The translations under genes were made by a program, and so were the position numbers. A stretch of 64,000 nucleotides of DNA from Amycolatopsis rubida (lineage in GTDB: Bacteria; Actinomycetota; Actinomycetes; Mycobacteriales; Pseudonocardiaceae): NCBI RefSeq assembly GCF_900115345.1, contig NZ_FOWC01000002.1, positions 806,001 through 870,000 on the forward strand, given 5' to 3'. Shown here piece by piece: positions 44,453-55,906 of this stretch. The notes under the pieces are model-generated. The model was not told the DNA's origin. It was given only the letters and a program-made list of their open reading frames with translations, and did not search any database. How positions within the stretch are numbered: position 1 is the first letter of the stretch; the number at the start of each line of letters is the position of its first letter.

Positions 44453-44980
44453 ATGCAGATCCGCCAGTCGACCGCCGACGACGCACCCGCGATCCACGCC
44501 GTGCACACCGCCGCGTTCCGCGCCCACAACCCCGACGTCACCGGCGAAATGCCGGAAGCGAAGCTAGTCGCCGAACTCACCGCCGACGGCGATCTGCTCC
44601 CCGCGCTCTCGCTCGTCGCCCTCCGCGACGGAGAGGTGATCGGCCACGCCTGCTCCAGCCCAGGCCGTCTCGACGACGACCCAGATTCCGCCATCGGCTT
44701 CGGCCCGCTGGGCGTCCTCCCCGCCCACCACCGCGGCGGCACGGGCTCCGCCTTGGTCCACGCAACGATCGGCGCCGCCAACGCACTCGGCTACGGCCTG
44801 ATCGTGCTCCTGGGCGACCCGGGCTATTACTCCCGCTTCGGCTTCGTCCTGGCCGAGAAGCTCGGCGTCACGCCGCCGGTGCCGGAATGGGCGCCGCACT
44901 TCCAGGCCCTCCCGCTCGCGGCGTACAACCCGGGAAACCGCGGAGCGTTCCGCTACGCCGCGGCCTTCGACCGGCTGTGA
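44453..44980 (+). CDS. GNAT N-acetyltransferase (YhbS-like)
   Basis: 175 residues. GNAT core: MQIRQSTADDAPAIHAVHTA, then IGFGPLGVLPAHHRGGTGSA (acetyl-CoA pyrophosphate loop, RGGTGSA) and LIVLLGDPGYYSRFGFVLAE. The YYSRFGF motif marks the YhbS-type. Substrate unknown. The 210 bp before it hold no gene. A family hairpin follows directly. Confidence 0.88.
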   Translation: MQIRQSTADDAPAIHAVHTAAFRAHNPDVTGEMPEAKLVAELTADGDLLPALSLVALRDGEVIGHACSSPGRLDDDPDSAIGFGPLGVLPAHHRGGTGSALVHATIGAANALGYGLIVLLGDPGYYSRFGFVLAEKLGVTPPVPEWAPHFQALPLAAYNPGNRGAFRYAAAFDRL

Positions 44981-44997
44981 GCAATGGCTGAGGACGA

Positions 44998-45043
44998 GTC
45001 GTGAGTGGCGATCCCGGTTCTCACCGGGATCGCCACTCACGAC
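44998..45043. repeat. Perfect 20-bp-stem hairpin, copy identical to 41088-41133
   Basis: The same 46 bases as at 41088-41133. It separates the GNAT gene from the converging OpuC operon, and its right arm supplies the TGA stop of the substrate-binding protein gene. Confidence 0.95.
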
Positions 45044-45930
45044 GCCGCCAGCCCGTTCCGCCGCAAGAACTCCCCAGCGATATCCTTGGCATTCCGCTTC
45101 TCATCCGTGTACTGCACGTTCAACTCGGTCAACTGCTCGGTAGTCAGCGCAGCCGAAACCCGGTTCAACGCCGCCGTCTCGGCGTCATTCAACGTCCCCC
45201 GCGACACCAGCGGCACGATGTTCTGCGCCGGGAACATGTGCTTGTCGTCCTCCAGCGGCACAAACCCGTTGGACGCGATAGTCGCCGATGTGCTGAACAG
45301 GTCCGCCACCTGCACATCGCCAGACTTCAACGCCGCCACCGTCACCGGTCCGCCGGTGTCCGTCGTGCGGATTTCCTTGAACTCGCATCCGTACAGCTGC
45401 TTGATCCGGTCCTTCCACCGGCTGCTCCACTGCCCCGGCCCGCCCATCACCAGGTCTTCGCACCTCGGTCCGAGGTCGGAAAACGTCTTCACGCCGGTGG
45501 CCGCGAGTTCCTTGCCCACCACGAGCAAGTCCTTGTCCTGCGCGGGCGACTGGTCGAGCACCTCAAATCCACCCGGGATCTTCTGCTTGAGCTGCGCGTA
45601 GACATCTTCCGAAGTCGTCGCCGCGGTATTCTTGTCGAAGTACCGCAGCAAGTTCCCGGAGTAATCCGGCACCACCGACAACGACTTGTCCTGCAACGCT
45701 TTCACCACGACCTCGCGACTGCCGACCGGTGGCCGAACCGTCACGTTGTGCGCACCGACATTCCGCAGGGCCCCGGCGTAAATCTGGGCCAGCAAAGAAC
45801 TTTCCCCGACATCCGACGCACCGATGATGATATCGCCGGTACTGCCGCCCTCACCCCCGCCCGACAGCGGGTTTCCGCATGCCGACGCCAGCAGCGCCAG
45901 CCCGGCCACCAGGATGCCCCACCGTTTCAC
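45037..45930 (-). CDS. Glycine-betaine/choline ABC importer, substrate-binding lipoprotein
   Basis: 297 residues of the OpuAC/ProX type. Lipoprotein signal with lipobox LLASACGNP. Binding-protein core starts IIIGASDVGESSLLAQIYAG and includes VVPDYSGNLLRYFDKNTAAT and FKEIRTTDTGGPVTVAALKS. It delivers compatible solutes such as glycine betaine or choline to the permeases. GTG 45930 follows GGAGGAG and overlaps the stop of the second permease (GTGA). Last gene of the four-gene operon; its stop codon lies in a repeat hairpin. Confidence 0.92.
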   Translation of the reverse strand: MKRWGILVAGLALLASACGNPLSGGGEGGSTGDIIIGASDVGESSLLAQIYAGALRNVGAHNVTVRPPVGSREVVVKALQDKSLSVVPDYSGNLLRYFDKNTAATTSEDVYAQLKQKIPGGFEVLDQSPAQDKDLLVVGKELAATGVKTFSDLGPRCEDLVMGGPGQWSSRWKDRIKQLYGCEFKEIRTTDTGGPVTVAALKSGDVQVADLFSTSATIASNGFVPLEDDKHMFPAQNIVPLVSRGTLNDAETAALNRVSAALTTEQLTELNVQYTDEKRNAKDIAGEFLRRNGLAAS

Positions 45931-46631
45931 GCCGCTCCTCCCGCAGCCACTGCCCGGCCGGACGCTGCCTGCGCGGCCAGCCGGACCCCCTTGGGCACCA
46001 AGGCTCGCTGTGCCGCGGCGAGCAGCAGGTCGATCACGATCGCCAGCAACGCGGTGAGAATCGCGCCCGCGACGACCTCGGTGTAGTCCAAAATGGCCAG
46101 TCCGTCGAGCAGGAACCGACCGAGGCCGCCGAGACCCACGTACGCGGCCACCGCGGCGGTCGCGATCAGCTGCAGGACGGCGTTGCGGATTCCGCCCAGC
46201 ACCAGCGGAAGCGCGATCGGCACCTCCACTTGCCACAGTCGTTGCCAGCCGGTCATCCCGATGCCTTGCGCGGCGTCGACGACGTCGTGCTCGGCCGCTT
46301 GCAGACCGGCGTACGTGCCCGCCAGCACCGGCGGGATCGCCAGCACCACCAGGCCGATGATGGTCGCCGTGGTGCTTTCGGTGAAGAGCAGGAACAGGAA
46401 CGTGACGAGCCCCAGCGTCGGCAGTGCGCGGATCGCGTTGCCGACACCGACCAGCACGACGCCGCCGCGGCCGGTGTGCCCGACGAACAGTCCGATCGGG
46501 ATCGCGATCACCAGCGCGATGACCAGTGCCAGCGCGACGTAGCCGACGTGCTGGGCCAGCCGGGCGAGAATGCCGTCCGTGCCCTGCCAGTTCGCGGCCG
46601 TGGTGAACCAGGTGAAGACGTCGCCGATCAT
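45927..46631 (-). CDS. Glycine-betaine/choline ABC importer, permease B
   Basis: 234 residues of the OpuCB/ProW family, five or six helices (VGYVALALVIALVIAIPIGL; ALPTLGLVTFLFLLFTES). The EAA loop reads AAQGIGMTGWQRLWQVEVPI. Its ATG overlaps the stop of permease A (ATGA). With permease A it forms the heterodimeric channel. Confidence 0.92.
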   Translation of the reverse strand: MIGDVFTWFTTAANWQGTDGILARLAQHVGYVALALVIALVIAIPIGLFVGHTGRGGVVLVGVGNAIRALPTLGLVTFLFLLFTESTTATIIGLVVLAIPPVLAGTYAGLQAAEHDVVDAAQGIGMTGWQRLWQVEVPIALPLVLGGIRNAVLQLIATAAVAAYVGLGGLGRFLLDGLAILDYTEVVAGAILTALLAIVIDLLLAAAQRALVPKGVRLAAQAASGRAVAAGGAA

Positions 46632-47320
46632 CCCGCCACCTCCGCGGCCGGCGCGCGACCCGCTCTCTCCCAAGGCGTCAACAGATTGCGCAGCAGCACC
46701 AGCAGCAGGTCGACGATCAACGCGAGCAGCATGGTCAGCACGATCCCGACCACGATCGGCGAGAAGTACTCTCGCTGGAACCCGTCGGTGAACAGCACGC
46801 CGAGCGCCCCGGTCCCGATCAGCGCACCGACGCTGACCAGGCTGATGTTGCTCACCGACGCCACCCGGACCCCCGCCGCGAGCACCGGTACCGCGAGCGG
46901 CAGTTCGACGCTGAAGAACCGGCGCGGCCCGCGATATCCGATCGCCGTGGCCGCCGCGACGATGTGCGGTGGCACGGCTTCCAGCGCGTCGAGCACCGGA
47001 CGCACCAGCAGCGCGGTGGTGTAGATGGTCAGCGCGACGATCACGTTGACACTGTCGAGAATTTTTGTGCCGATAATGCCGGGAATCACCACGAAAAGCG
47101 CCAGCGACGGAATCGTGTACAGCAGATTCCCCACGACCAGCAGCACACTGCGCGCGGGCCGCCAGCGATGCCCGAGCCAGCCGAGCAGGATCGCCAGCAC
47201 GATGCCCGCGACCAGCGGCACCAGCGCGAGATAGATGTTCTCAAGCAGGTTGGCGAGGATTTCGCCGCGGTTGTTGGAACTCGACAGGTACCGGCCGAGT
47301 TCGCCGAAGAAGCCGCCCAT
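46628..47320 (-). CDS. Glycine-betaine/choline ABC importer, permease A
   Basis: 230 residues, ProW-type permease (LLENIYLALVPLVAGIVLAI; LLYTIPSLALFVVIPGIIGT). The EAA loop is ATAIGYRGPRRFFSVELPLA. The ATG at 47320 shares its A with the ATPase stop (TGATG), which couples translation. Second gene of the operon. Confidence 0.92.
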   Translation of the reverse strand: MGGFFGELGRYLSSSNNRGEILANLLENIYLALVPLVAGIVLAILLGWLGHRWRPARSVLLVVGNLLYTIPSLALFVVIPGIIGTKILDSVNVIVALTIYTTALLVRPVLDALEAVPPHIVAAATAIGYRGPRRFFSVELPLAVPVLAAGVRVASVSNISLVSVGALIGTGALGVLFTDGFQREYFSPIVVGIVLTMLLALIVDLLLVLLRNLLTPWERAGRAPAAEVAG

Positions 47321-48408
47321 CAGGACGCCTGCGGGGAGGCCTCGATCACGTCCAGGACCTGGTGCGCGACCACCGTCCCGAGCACCCGGTTCCCGCCGTC
47401 CACCACGACGCCGAGACTGGCAGGCGACGACAGCGCCGCGTCGAGCGCCCCGCGGATCGGCGTGCCCTGCACGTACAGCGATCCGCCTGCCACGAGGTCG
47501 GTTTCCGTCAACGGACCGTCCACTGTGGAGCCTGGTGGCAACCAGCCGCGCGGCTGCTTCTCGTCGTTCACCGCGAGGAGCCAGCCCTCCGACGGACCGT
47601 CGATCTTGCTGCCGAGCTCGATCGTGCGAGCCGGCGACACCTCGACACCGCTCGCCGGCAGGAACGAAAGCCCTCGATACCCCCGGTCCCGGCCGACGAA
47701 CGACGCGACGAAGTCGTCCACCGGATGCCGCAGCACCTCGGCTGGCGTGCCGTACTGCGCGAGCTTCCCGCCGACGCGCATCACCGCGACCTTGTCCCCG
47801 AGCCGCACGGCCTCGTCGATGTCGTGCGTGACGAACACGATTGTCTTGCCCAGCTGGGATTGCAGCCGCAGCAACTCGTCTTGAAGCCCTTCGCGGACCA
47901 CCGGGTCGACCGCGGAGAACGGCTCGTCCATCAGCAACACCGGAGAATCCGCGGCGAGCGCGCGAGCCACGCCGACGCGCTGCTGCTGCCCGCCGGACAG
48001 CTGCGCCGGATAACGCTTCCCGAGTTCCGTCGGCAGGCCGACCGTCTCGAGCAGCTCGGCCGCCCGGGCGCGCGCCTTGCGTTTGTCCCATCCGGACAGC
48101 AGCGGCACGGTAGCGATGTTGTCGAGCACTGTCCGGTGCGGAAAGAGCCCGGCGTGCTGGATCACGTAGCCGATGCCGCGGCGCAGCACCGCCGGGTCGC
48201 CTTCGCTGACGTCCTTGCCGTCCAGCAGCACCGCGCCCGACGTCAGCTCGACCATCCGGTTGATCATCCGCAGCGAGGTCGTCTTCCCGCACCCGGACGG
48301 GCCGACGAACACTGTGATCGTGCCGTCTTCCACGGTGAGCGAGAGGCCGTCGACCGCGACCGTGCCGTCCGGATAGCGTTTGACGACGTCTCGGAATTCG
48401 ATGGTCAC
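47320..48408 (-). CDS. Glycine-betaine/choline ABC importer, ATPase with CBS region
   Basis: 362 residues of the OpuCA/ProV type: Walker A VGPSGCGKTTSLRMIN, signature LSGGQQQRVGVARALA, Walker B PVLLMDEPFSAVDP and switch His in VFVTHDIDEAV. After residue 240 comes a CBS-like regulatory part (GGSLYVQGTPIRGALDAALS), which in OpuA senses ionic strength. GTG start. First gene of the leftward operon; the promoter lies in the 97-bp divergent gap to the BpsA-like gene. Confidence 0.93.
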   Translation of the reverse strand: MTIEFRDVVKRYPDGTVAVDGLSLTVEDGTITVFVGPSGCGKTTSLRMINRMVELTSGAVLLDGKDVSEGDPAVLRRGIGYVIQHAGLFPHRTVLDNIATVPLLSGWDKRKARARAAELLETVGLPTELGKRYPAQLSGGQQQRVGVARALAADSPVLLMDEPFSAVDPVVREGLQDELLRLQSQLGKTIVFVTHDIDEAVRLGDKVAVMRVGGKLAQYGTPAEVLRHPVDDFVASFVGRDRGYRGLSFLPASGVEVSPARTIELGSKIDGPSEGWLLAVNDEKQPRGWLPPGSTVDGPLTETDLVAGGSLYVQGTPIRGALDAALSSPASLGVVVDGGNRVLGTVVAHQVLDVIEASPQAS

Positions 48409-48505
48409 AGACTTCTCCCCACGTCCTGGTGCAGAGTCCGACGGTAGCCCACTCGCGCGGCCTTGGCAGCCTGTCCCGCAGCGTGGCCGACTACCCTCGG
48501 ACCCC

Positions 48506-49930
48506 GTGACCGCCCTAGACGACGCCCTCGCCGCACACGGCGCCGCCGTCCGCCCGCTCTACGAAGTGCTCGCCCTGCTGCGCAGCGGCTCGTACGAGTT
48601 GGCCGACCTAGTGCGGCTCACCGCCGCCCCACGCCGAAGCATCGAGGACCTTCTCGCGGCGCTGGAACCGGACTTGGAACGCTCCGCCGCCGGCGTCCGC
48701 ATCGCCCCGCACGCACGCGCCGCCTACACGCCGTACTCCTTGCCGTCCCTGCCCGACCCGCTCGAAGCAGCAGTCGCCGCCCAACCGGCCTTGCTCACCA
48801 TGCTGGCCGAACGAATCGCCGCCGTCCCGCCCCCGCTCGCCGCCCTGGACCACGTGCAAGCGACCCCGGAGACCGTGCTGCGCCGCGCGTTGTGGCTGAA
48901 CTCTCGCTACGACCTCCGCCGCGGCAAGGTGCTCTTCCTCGGCGACCACGACCTGACGTCGCTAGCCGTGCGCGCGGTGTGCCCGGAAGCCGAACTGTCC
49001 GTAGTGGACCTGGACGAACGCGTCCTGTCCTACCTGGACACAACCGGCGAACGCACCATCTTCACCGCACACGCCGACCTGCGCGTCGGCCTGCCCCCGG
49101 CCCTGACCGGCAAGGCAGACCTGGTCTTCAGCGACCCGCCCTACACGCCGGAAGGCATGGGCCTCTTCGCCGCCCGCGCGGTGCAAGCTTTGCGCGAACC
49201 CACCGAAGGCCGAATCCTTCTGGCCTACGGCTACAGCCCACGCCACCCCGCCCTAGGCGCGCAGGTGCAGCGCTCCCTCGCCACCCTTGGCCTGACCTTC
49301 GAAGCGATCCTCCCGGACTTCAACCGCTACACCGGTGCCCAAGCAATCGGCAGCGCGGCGGACTTGTATGTCTGCCAACCAACCGCGAAAGCGAAGAAAT
49401 CGTTCGCCCGCAAGGGAAGCTCCGCCATCTACACGCACGGCCCGCAATCAGTCGAATCAGCCGGCACCAAACCGGGCCTCCTGGCCGCCGCCCGGGAAAT
49501 CGCCTCCGAAGGCGGCCTGGCCCTGGAAACCCGCCCCGTCGGCTGGGCCACGTCCGGTCCCGAAGGCGATGCCGTCGCCATGGACCTCTCCGCCGACCCC
49601 GGCCCCTGGCTCCTGCGCACCCTGCTGGGCACGAACGCCCGGCGCCTGGCACTGCTGCTGCCGAACAACCACCCCGACATCGCGGACGCAGCCGCCCAGG
49701 CCGCGCTCACCACGCTGGTGGCGGACAAGTACCGCCTTCGCCTGCTGCGCAGCACCCCCGACAACCGCCACGCCATCGTCGCCGCCGACCTGGTCGACCA
49801 TCCCTCCGAACTGCTCACCCGCGCCCACGCCCGATTGGCCAATGCCGCGCTGAACGTCCCGGAAGACCTGGCCGACCTGCGCCTGGTGGACGTCCCACGA
49901 CACCGGCTGGCGGAGCTGCTCCCCGGCTGA
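48506..49930 (+). CDS. BpsA-like (branched polyamine synthase family) methyltransferase-fold protein
   Basis: 474 residues. N-terminal winged-helix-like part (RPLYEVLALLRSGSYELADL), then a Rossmann SAM/dcSAM-type domain with GKVLFLGDHDLTSLAVRAV and LVFSDPPYTPEGMGLFAARA. This matches PF01861, whose archaeal/bacterial member BpsA transfers aminopropyl groups to spermidine. The actinobacterial function is not established. The C-terminal 150 residues form an extra domain I do not recognise. GTG 48506 is chosen; the frame is open upstream but overlaps the OpuC ATPase gene. Confidence 0.75.
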   Translation: MTALDDALAAHGAAVRPLYEVLALLRSGSYELADLVRLTAAPRRSIEDLLAALEPDLERSAAGVRIAPHARAAYTPYSLPSLPDPLEAAVAAQPALLTMLAERIAAVPPPLAALDHVQATPETVLRRALWLNSRYDLRRGKVLFLGDHDLTSLAVRAVCPEAELSVVDLDERVLSYLDTTGERTIFTAHADLRVGLPPALTGKADLVFSDPPYTPEGMGLFAARAVQALREPTEGRILLAYGYSPRHPALGAQVQRSLATLGLTFEAILPDFNRYTGAQAIGSAADLYVCQPTAKAKKSFARKGSSAIYTHGPQSVESAGTKPGLLAAAREIASEGGLALETRPVGWATSGPEGDAVAMDLSADPGPWLLRTLLGTNARRLALLLPNNHPDIADAAAQAALTTLVADKYRLRLLRSTPDNRHAIVAADLVDHPSELLTRAHARLANAALNVPEDLADLRLVDVPRHRLAELLPG

Positions 49931-49956
49931 TCCGCGCGCAGCGCTCCCGGCGCATG

Positions 49957-50008
49957 GTCGTGAGGGACCCCTGAGGGAATCAGAGTCCGTCAGGGACCCC
50001 CTCACGAC
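49957..50008. repeat. Imperfect hairpin of the GTCGTGAG family
   Basis: GTCGTGAGGGACCCCTGAGG, then its slightly diverged complement ending CCCCCTCACGAC. It lies just after the BpsA-like gene and resembles the copy at 23029-23075. Likely terminator. Confidence 0.7.
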
Positions 50009-50268
50009 CCGCCGCCCGCGATGCACCCACGAAACCAGGCACCCACACCACCCCCGCACCCCGATACGAAGCCGGAAATGCAGTCTGCGCCCCCGCAGAC
50101 TGTCATCACAATGGGCTTCGGGGTGCCCCAACACGACCGGGCGCAAGGTCGCCGCCAGGCGACGAGCCGCCGCCGAAGCAACCCCAGCTGCCCGATCTCG
50201 GCGGCCGTCGCCGGAGCGGTCAACACCCGAACGAAAAACGGACCACCAGTCCACACCACTCCAGCAAG
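50009..50268. other. Gene-free 260-bp spacer
   Basis: I see no gene. It holds one small hairpin (CAGTCTGCG/CGCAGACTG at about 50078-50101). Confidence 0.35.
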
Positions 50269-50303
50269 AAGGGCTCCCCGGCAACCAAAGCCGGAGAGCC
50301 CTT
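50269..50303 (-). terminator. Terminator of the malic enzyme gene
   Basis: AAGGGCTCCCCGGC and GCCGGAGAGCCCTT form a near-perfect 14-bp stem with loop AACCAAA, 12 bp downstream of the leftward gene's stop. Confidence 0.85.
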
Positions 50304-50314
50304 CCCAAGAACAC

Positions 50315-51547
50315 TCAGCCAGTCACGCCGTCCTGCTCAGCCGCCTTGGCCACCGCGGCCGCCACCTCGGGCGCGACCCTCGGGTCCAACGGGCTGGGCA
50401 CGATCCGATCCGGCCCGAGATCATCCGAAGCCACCGCCACGATCGCCTCCGCGGCAGCCAGCTTCATGTTCTCCGTGATCGCCCGCGCCCCGGCGTCGAG
50501 CGCCCCGCGGAACACCCCGGGGAACGCCAGCACGTTGTTGATCTGGTTCGGGAAGTCGCTCCGCCCGGTCGCGACAATCGCCGCGTGCTGTGCGGCGACC
50601 GCCGGGTGCACCTCCGGGTCCGGATTGGACAGCGCGAACACGATCGAGTCGTCCGCCATCGTCGACAGCAGCGCCGGGTCGATCGTCGCCCCGGACAGCC
50701 CGAGGAAGACGTCCGCCCCGCGCAGCGCCTCGGCGAGACCGCCGGTGAGCCCGGCCTTGTTCGTGGTCGCCACCAGCTGCCGCTTGATCGGGTTCAGGTC
50801 CTCGCGCCCGGCGTGCACGATGCCGCGCGAGTCGAGCACCGTCACGTCCGCGACCCCGGCCGCGAGCAGGATCTTCGCGCAGGCCACCCCAGCCGCGCCC
50901 GCCCCGGAGACCACGACCCGCTCACCGGCGATGTCACGGTCGAGCACCAGGTTCGCACCGCGCAGGGCGGCGAGGGTGACGATCGCGGTGCCGTGCTGGT
51001 CGTCGTGCATGACCGGGCAGTCCAGCGCCTCCTTGAGCTTGTCCTCCAGCTCGAAGCAGCGCGGCGCGGAAATGTCCTCCAGGTTGACCGCGCCGAACGA
51101 CGGGCGCAGCCGCACCAGGGTCTCGACGATCTCGTCGACGTCGGTGGTGTCGAGCACCAGCGGGATCGAGTCCAGCCCGCCGAAGGTCTTGAAGAGGACC
51201 GACTTCCCCTCCATGACCGGCAACGACGCGCTCGCGCCGATGTCCCCGAGGCCGAGCACCGCGGTGCCGTCGCTGACCACTGCCACGAGCCGGTCCGCCC
51301 AGGTGTACCGCTTCGCCTTGGCCGCGTCCTCGGCGATCGCGCGGCTCACCTTCGCCACGCCGGGCGTGTAGGCGATCGAGAGGTCGCGCGGGTCGGAGAT
51401 CGGCCGGGTCGCCGCCACGGAGAGCTTGCCGCCCTCGTGCCCGGTGAAGATCTCGGCGTCGGTCACGGCCTCGACGGTGCTGGCCTGGTCGGTCATCGGG
51501 GTTCCTGTCGTGGAAATGACGGAAGCGGGCGGATGGGTCTGGGTCAT
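50315..51547 (-). CDS. NAD(P)-dependent malic enzyme
   Basis: 410 residues, the short bacterial type. DLSIAYTPGVAKVSRAIAED carries the catalytic Tyr region; AVVSDGTAVLGLGDIGASAS and MEGKSVLFKTFGGLDSIPLV are strongly conserved; NAD site VVVSGAGAAGVACAKILLAA. Oxidative decarboxylation of malate to pyruvate. I start at ATG 51547 (AGGAG nine bases upstream); another in-frame ATG lies at 51496. Monocistronic. Confidence 0.94.
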   Translation of the reverse strand: MTQTHPPASVISTTGTPMTDQASTVEAVTDAEIFTGHEGGKLSVAATRPISDPRDLSIAYTPGVAKVSRAIAEDAAKAKRYTWADRLVAVVSDGTAVLGLGDIGASASLPVMEGKSVLFKTFGGLDSIPLVLDTTDVDEIVETLVRLRPSFGAVNLEDISAPRCFELEDKLKEALDCPVMHDDQHGTAIVTLAALRGANLVLDRDIAGERVVVSGAGAAGVACAKILLAAGVADVTVLDSRGIVHAGREDLNPIKRQLVATTNKAGLTGGLAEALRGADVFLGLSGATIDPALLSTMADDSIVFALSNPDPEVHPAVAAQHAAIVATGRSDFPNQINNVLAFPGVFRGALDAGARAITENMKLAAAEAIVAVASDDLGPDRIVPSPLDPRVAPEVAAAVAKAAEQDGVTG

Positions 51548-51867
51548 CGAACGTACTCCTGGGACTGCGAGCGGGGGACCACCTGGTCGACGGGCGAACA
51601 CGCCCGTCGCGTGTGGGAACTCGTCCTCCGGACGGCAGCCCAGCGCGGTAGCGCCGGCCTGTCGGCGAGGCGTCTGCACGGCCATCCGATCCGTGGGGTG
51701 TGGCGATGGCCGCCGACGCTGCGGTTCGTCAATCATGACAGGCCCCCGGTCACACCCGACCCCTCGGTGCGGCTCATGTCACAGATTCGCTATTCCCAAG
51801 ACGTCCGTCCGGTTTCGGAAGCAGTTCCGTTCCGGGGCCGCAATTCGCACTCGATAGGGTGGCGGGC
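51548..51867. other. 320-bp divergent spacer between malic enzyme and RmlC-like gene
   Basis: It must contain the promoters of both divergent genes. I see no further gene and no strong hairpin. Confidence 0.3.
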
Positions 51868-54134
<2,267 letters not shown>

Positions 54135-54219
54135 CTAAAACGAACGCTATTCGCATTTGCCCAGTAAACGGTGTTAAGTTTCACTCGGCCGGGGTAACGG
54201 GACGGACAGGTTTCGCCGG

Positions 54220-54696
54220 TCAGGCGGCTTTCCGGGGCGTGACCCACACCGTGATCGTCGCGGTGACGACCTCGGTCCCGCGGGCGTCGACGATCCGCAC
54301 CGGAACCGGAAGATCGAATCCCTCGGGACCGAACTCGGGAAGTTCCGGCAATGCGGCGATCGCCCGCAGCCCCGTTCCGGCTTTCGCGACGTAACTCACT
54401 TCCATCCCCTTGGGCAGCCACCGGTGCGTGGCCGGGACGGTGGCCTCGGCCAGCATCCCCATCGCGATCTCGGCGAGGTTGCAGGCGGCGATCGCGTGGA
54501 AGGTCCGGATGTGGTTGTGGACACCCCACCACTTCGGCGCGGTCACCGAACAGTGGCCGGGACGGATCTCCCGGATGGTGGGCAGCACGGTGCCGAAGTA
54601 GGGCACACGCAGGCACATCGCGGCGGAAAACAGCTGCTTGCCGCCCGGTTTGGCGGCCAGCTTGCGCCACAGCCCGTACGTCGACGGCGTACCCAT
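54220..54696 (-). CDS. DUF4442 hotdog-fold protein (putative thioesterase)
   Basis: 158 residues. The hotdog core is visible in RPGHCSVTAPKWWGVHNHIR, TFHAIAACNLAEIAMGMLAE and RWLPKGMEVSYVAKAGTGLR, all typical of the DUF4442 family of thioesterase-like proteins. Substrate unknown. The ATG at 54696 has no strong ribosome site. Divergent from the histidine phosphatase. Confidence 0.8.
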   Translation of the reverse strand: MGTPSTYGLWRKLAAKPGGKQLFSAAMCLRVPYFGTVLPTIREIRPGHCSVTAPKWWGVHNHIRTFHAIAACNLAEIAMGMLAEATVPATHRWLPKGMEVSYVAKAGTGLRAIAALPELPEFGPEGFDLPVPVRIVDARGTEVVTATITVWVTPRKAA

Positions 54697-54782
54697 CAGT
54701 CCTCCCGAAGTGAAGTTACTCTCCAGTAGCGAAGCACACGACGAACCTGCCGGGCAAACCCGCCCCGGCTATATTCGGCCGC

Positions 54783-55373
54783 GTGGCACATCGGCTCTTT
54801 CTTCTCCGGCACGGCCAGACCGAATGGTCGTCGAACGGCAAGCACACCGGACGCACCGACATCCCGCTGACCCCGGCGGGCGAGGACCAGGCGCGCGCGG
54901 CGGGCGGCACCCTGCGGACCCTGCTCGGCGGGCCCGGGCTGGTGCTCTCCAGCCCTCGCGGCCGCGCGCTGCGCACGGCGGAACTCGCCGGCCTGCGCGT
55001 GGACGAGGTCACCGACGACCTCGCCGAATGGGACTACGGCGACTACGAAGGCGTCACCACGCCGACGATCCGCGAGACGGTTCCGGACTGGACAGTCTGG
55101 ACCCACCCCGTCCCCGGCGGCGAAAGCGCCGACGACGTGCAGGCCCGCGCGGACAAGGTACTCGACCGCGCCCGGCGCGAAATCGAGAACGGCGACGTCG
55201 TCCTGGTCGGGCACGGGCACTTCAGCCGCGTGCTCGTCGCGCGCTGGCTCGGCCTTCCCGGCACCTCGGGTGTCCACTTCGGACTGGACCCGGCCGGTCT
55301 CGCGGTGCTCGGCGACGAGCGCGGCGAACCGCAGATCGAGCACCTGAACCTGCTGCCCGCGTTGGAGGGATGA
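54783..55373 (+). CDS. Histidine phosphatase (phosphoglycerate mutase-like)
   Basis: 196 residues. Catalytic RHG motif in LFLLRHGQTEWSSNGKHTGR; second His in VVLVGHGHFSRVL; Glu region LAEWDYGDYEGVTTP. Probably an acid phosphatase on small phosphate esters; a mutase role is less likely. GTG start. The following GNAT gene starts two bases after its stop, so they are co-translated. Confidence 0.9.
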   Translation: MAHRLFLLRHGQTEWSSNGKHTGRTDIPLTPAGEDQARAAGGTLRTLLGGPGLVLSSPRGRALRTAELAGLRVDEVTDDLAEWDYGDYEGVTTPTIRETVPDWTVWTHPVPGGESADDVQARADKVLDRARREIENGDVVLVGHGHFSRVLVARWLGLPGTSGVHFGLDPAGLAVLGDERGEPQIEHLNLLPALEG

Positions 55374-55374
55374 A

Positions 55375-55857
55375 GTGACCGACCCCCGCGTACGGCGGAT
55401 CCGGCCGGAAGACGTCGACGCCGTCGTGGAACTCGTCTACGCACTGGCCGAATACGAACGCGCCCCGCAGGAATGCCATCTCACCTCCGAGCAGTTGCAC
55501 GGCGCGCTGTTCGGCGAGGCCCCGGCGTTGTTCGGCCACGTGGCCGAGGTGGACGGCGAGATCGCCGGATTCACCTTGTGGTTCTTGAACTTCTCCACCT
55601 GGCGCGGCACGCACGGGATCTACCTGGAAGACCTGTACGTGCGCGAGGAACAGCGCGGTTCGGGCCTCGGCAAGGTGCTGCTGGCGACACTGGCCGCGGA
55701 ATGCGTCGACAAGGGCTACCACCGGCTGGAGTGGTCGGTGCTGAACTGGAACCCGGCGGTCGGGTTCTACCGGGCGCTGGGAGCACGGCCGCAGGACGAG
55801 TGGTCGGTGTATCGGCTGACGGACGAGGCGTTGCGGGGGTTGGCCAAGGAGGCGTAG
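55375..55857 (+). CDS. GNAT acetyltransferase of the spermidine/diamine (SSAT) type
   Basis: 160 residues. Acetyl-CoA loop in IYLEDLYVREEQRGSGLGKV, followed by LLATLAAECVDKGYHRLEWS and NWNPAVGFYRALGARPQDEW, closely matching SSAT-like enzymes that acetylate polyamines or thialysine. A polyamine link to the BpsA-like gene 5.4 kb away is tempting but unproven. GTG start with GAGGGATGAA upstream. The stop codon adjoins a family hairpin. Confidence 0.87.
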   Translation: MTDPRVRRIRPEDVDAVVELVYALAEYERAPQECHLTSEQLHGALFGEAPALFGHVAEVDGEIAGFTLWFLNFSTWRGTHGIYLEDLYVREEQRGSGLGKVLLATLAAECVDKGYHRLEWSVLNWNPAVGFYRALGARPQDEWSVYRLTDEALRGLAKEA

Positions 55858-55901
55858 TCGTGAGTGCTGATCACGGTCAGAACCGTGATCAGCACTCACG
55901 A
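55858..55901. repeat. Perfect 20-bp-stem hairpin of the TCGTGAGTG family
   Basis: TCGTGAGTGCTGATCACGGT, four-base loop CAGA, then the exact complement. The outer ten bases match the copies at 41088 and 44998; the inner stem differs but stays perfectly paired. It lies between converging genes and probably terminates both. Confidence 0.9.
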
Positions 55902-55906
55902 GTCCC

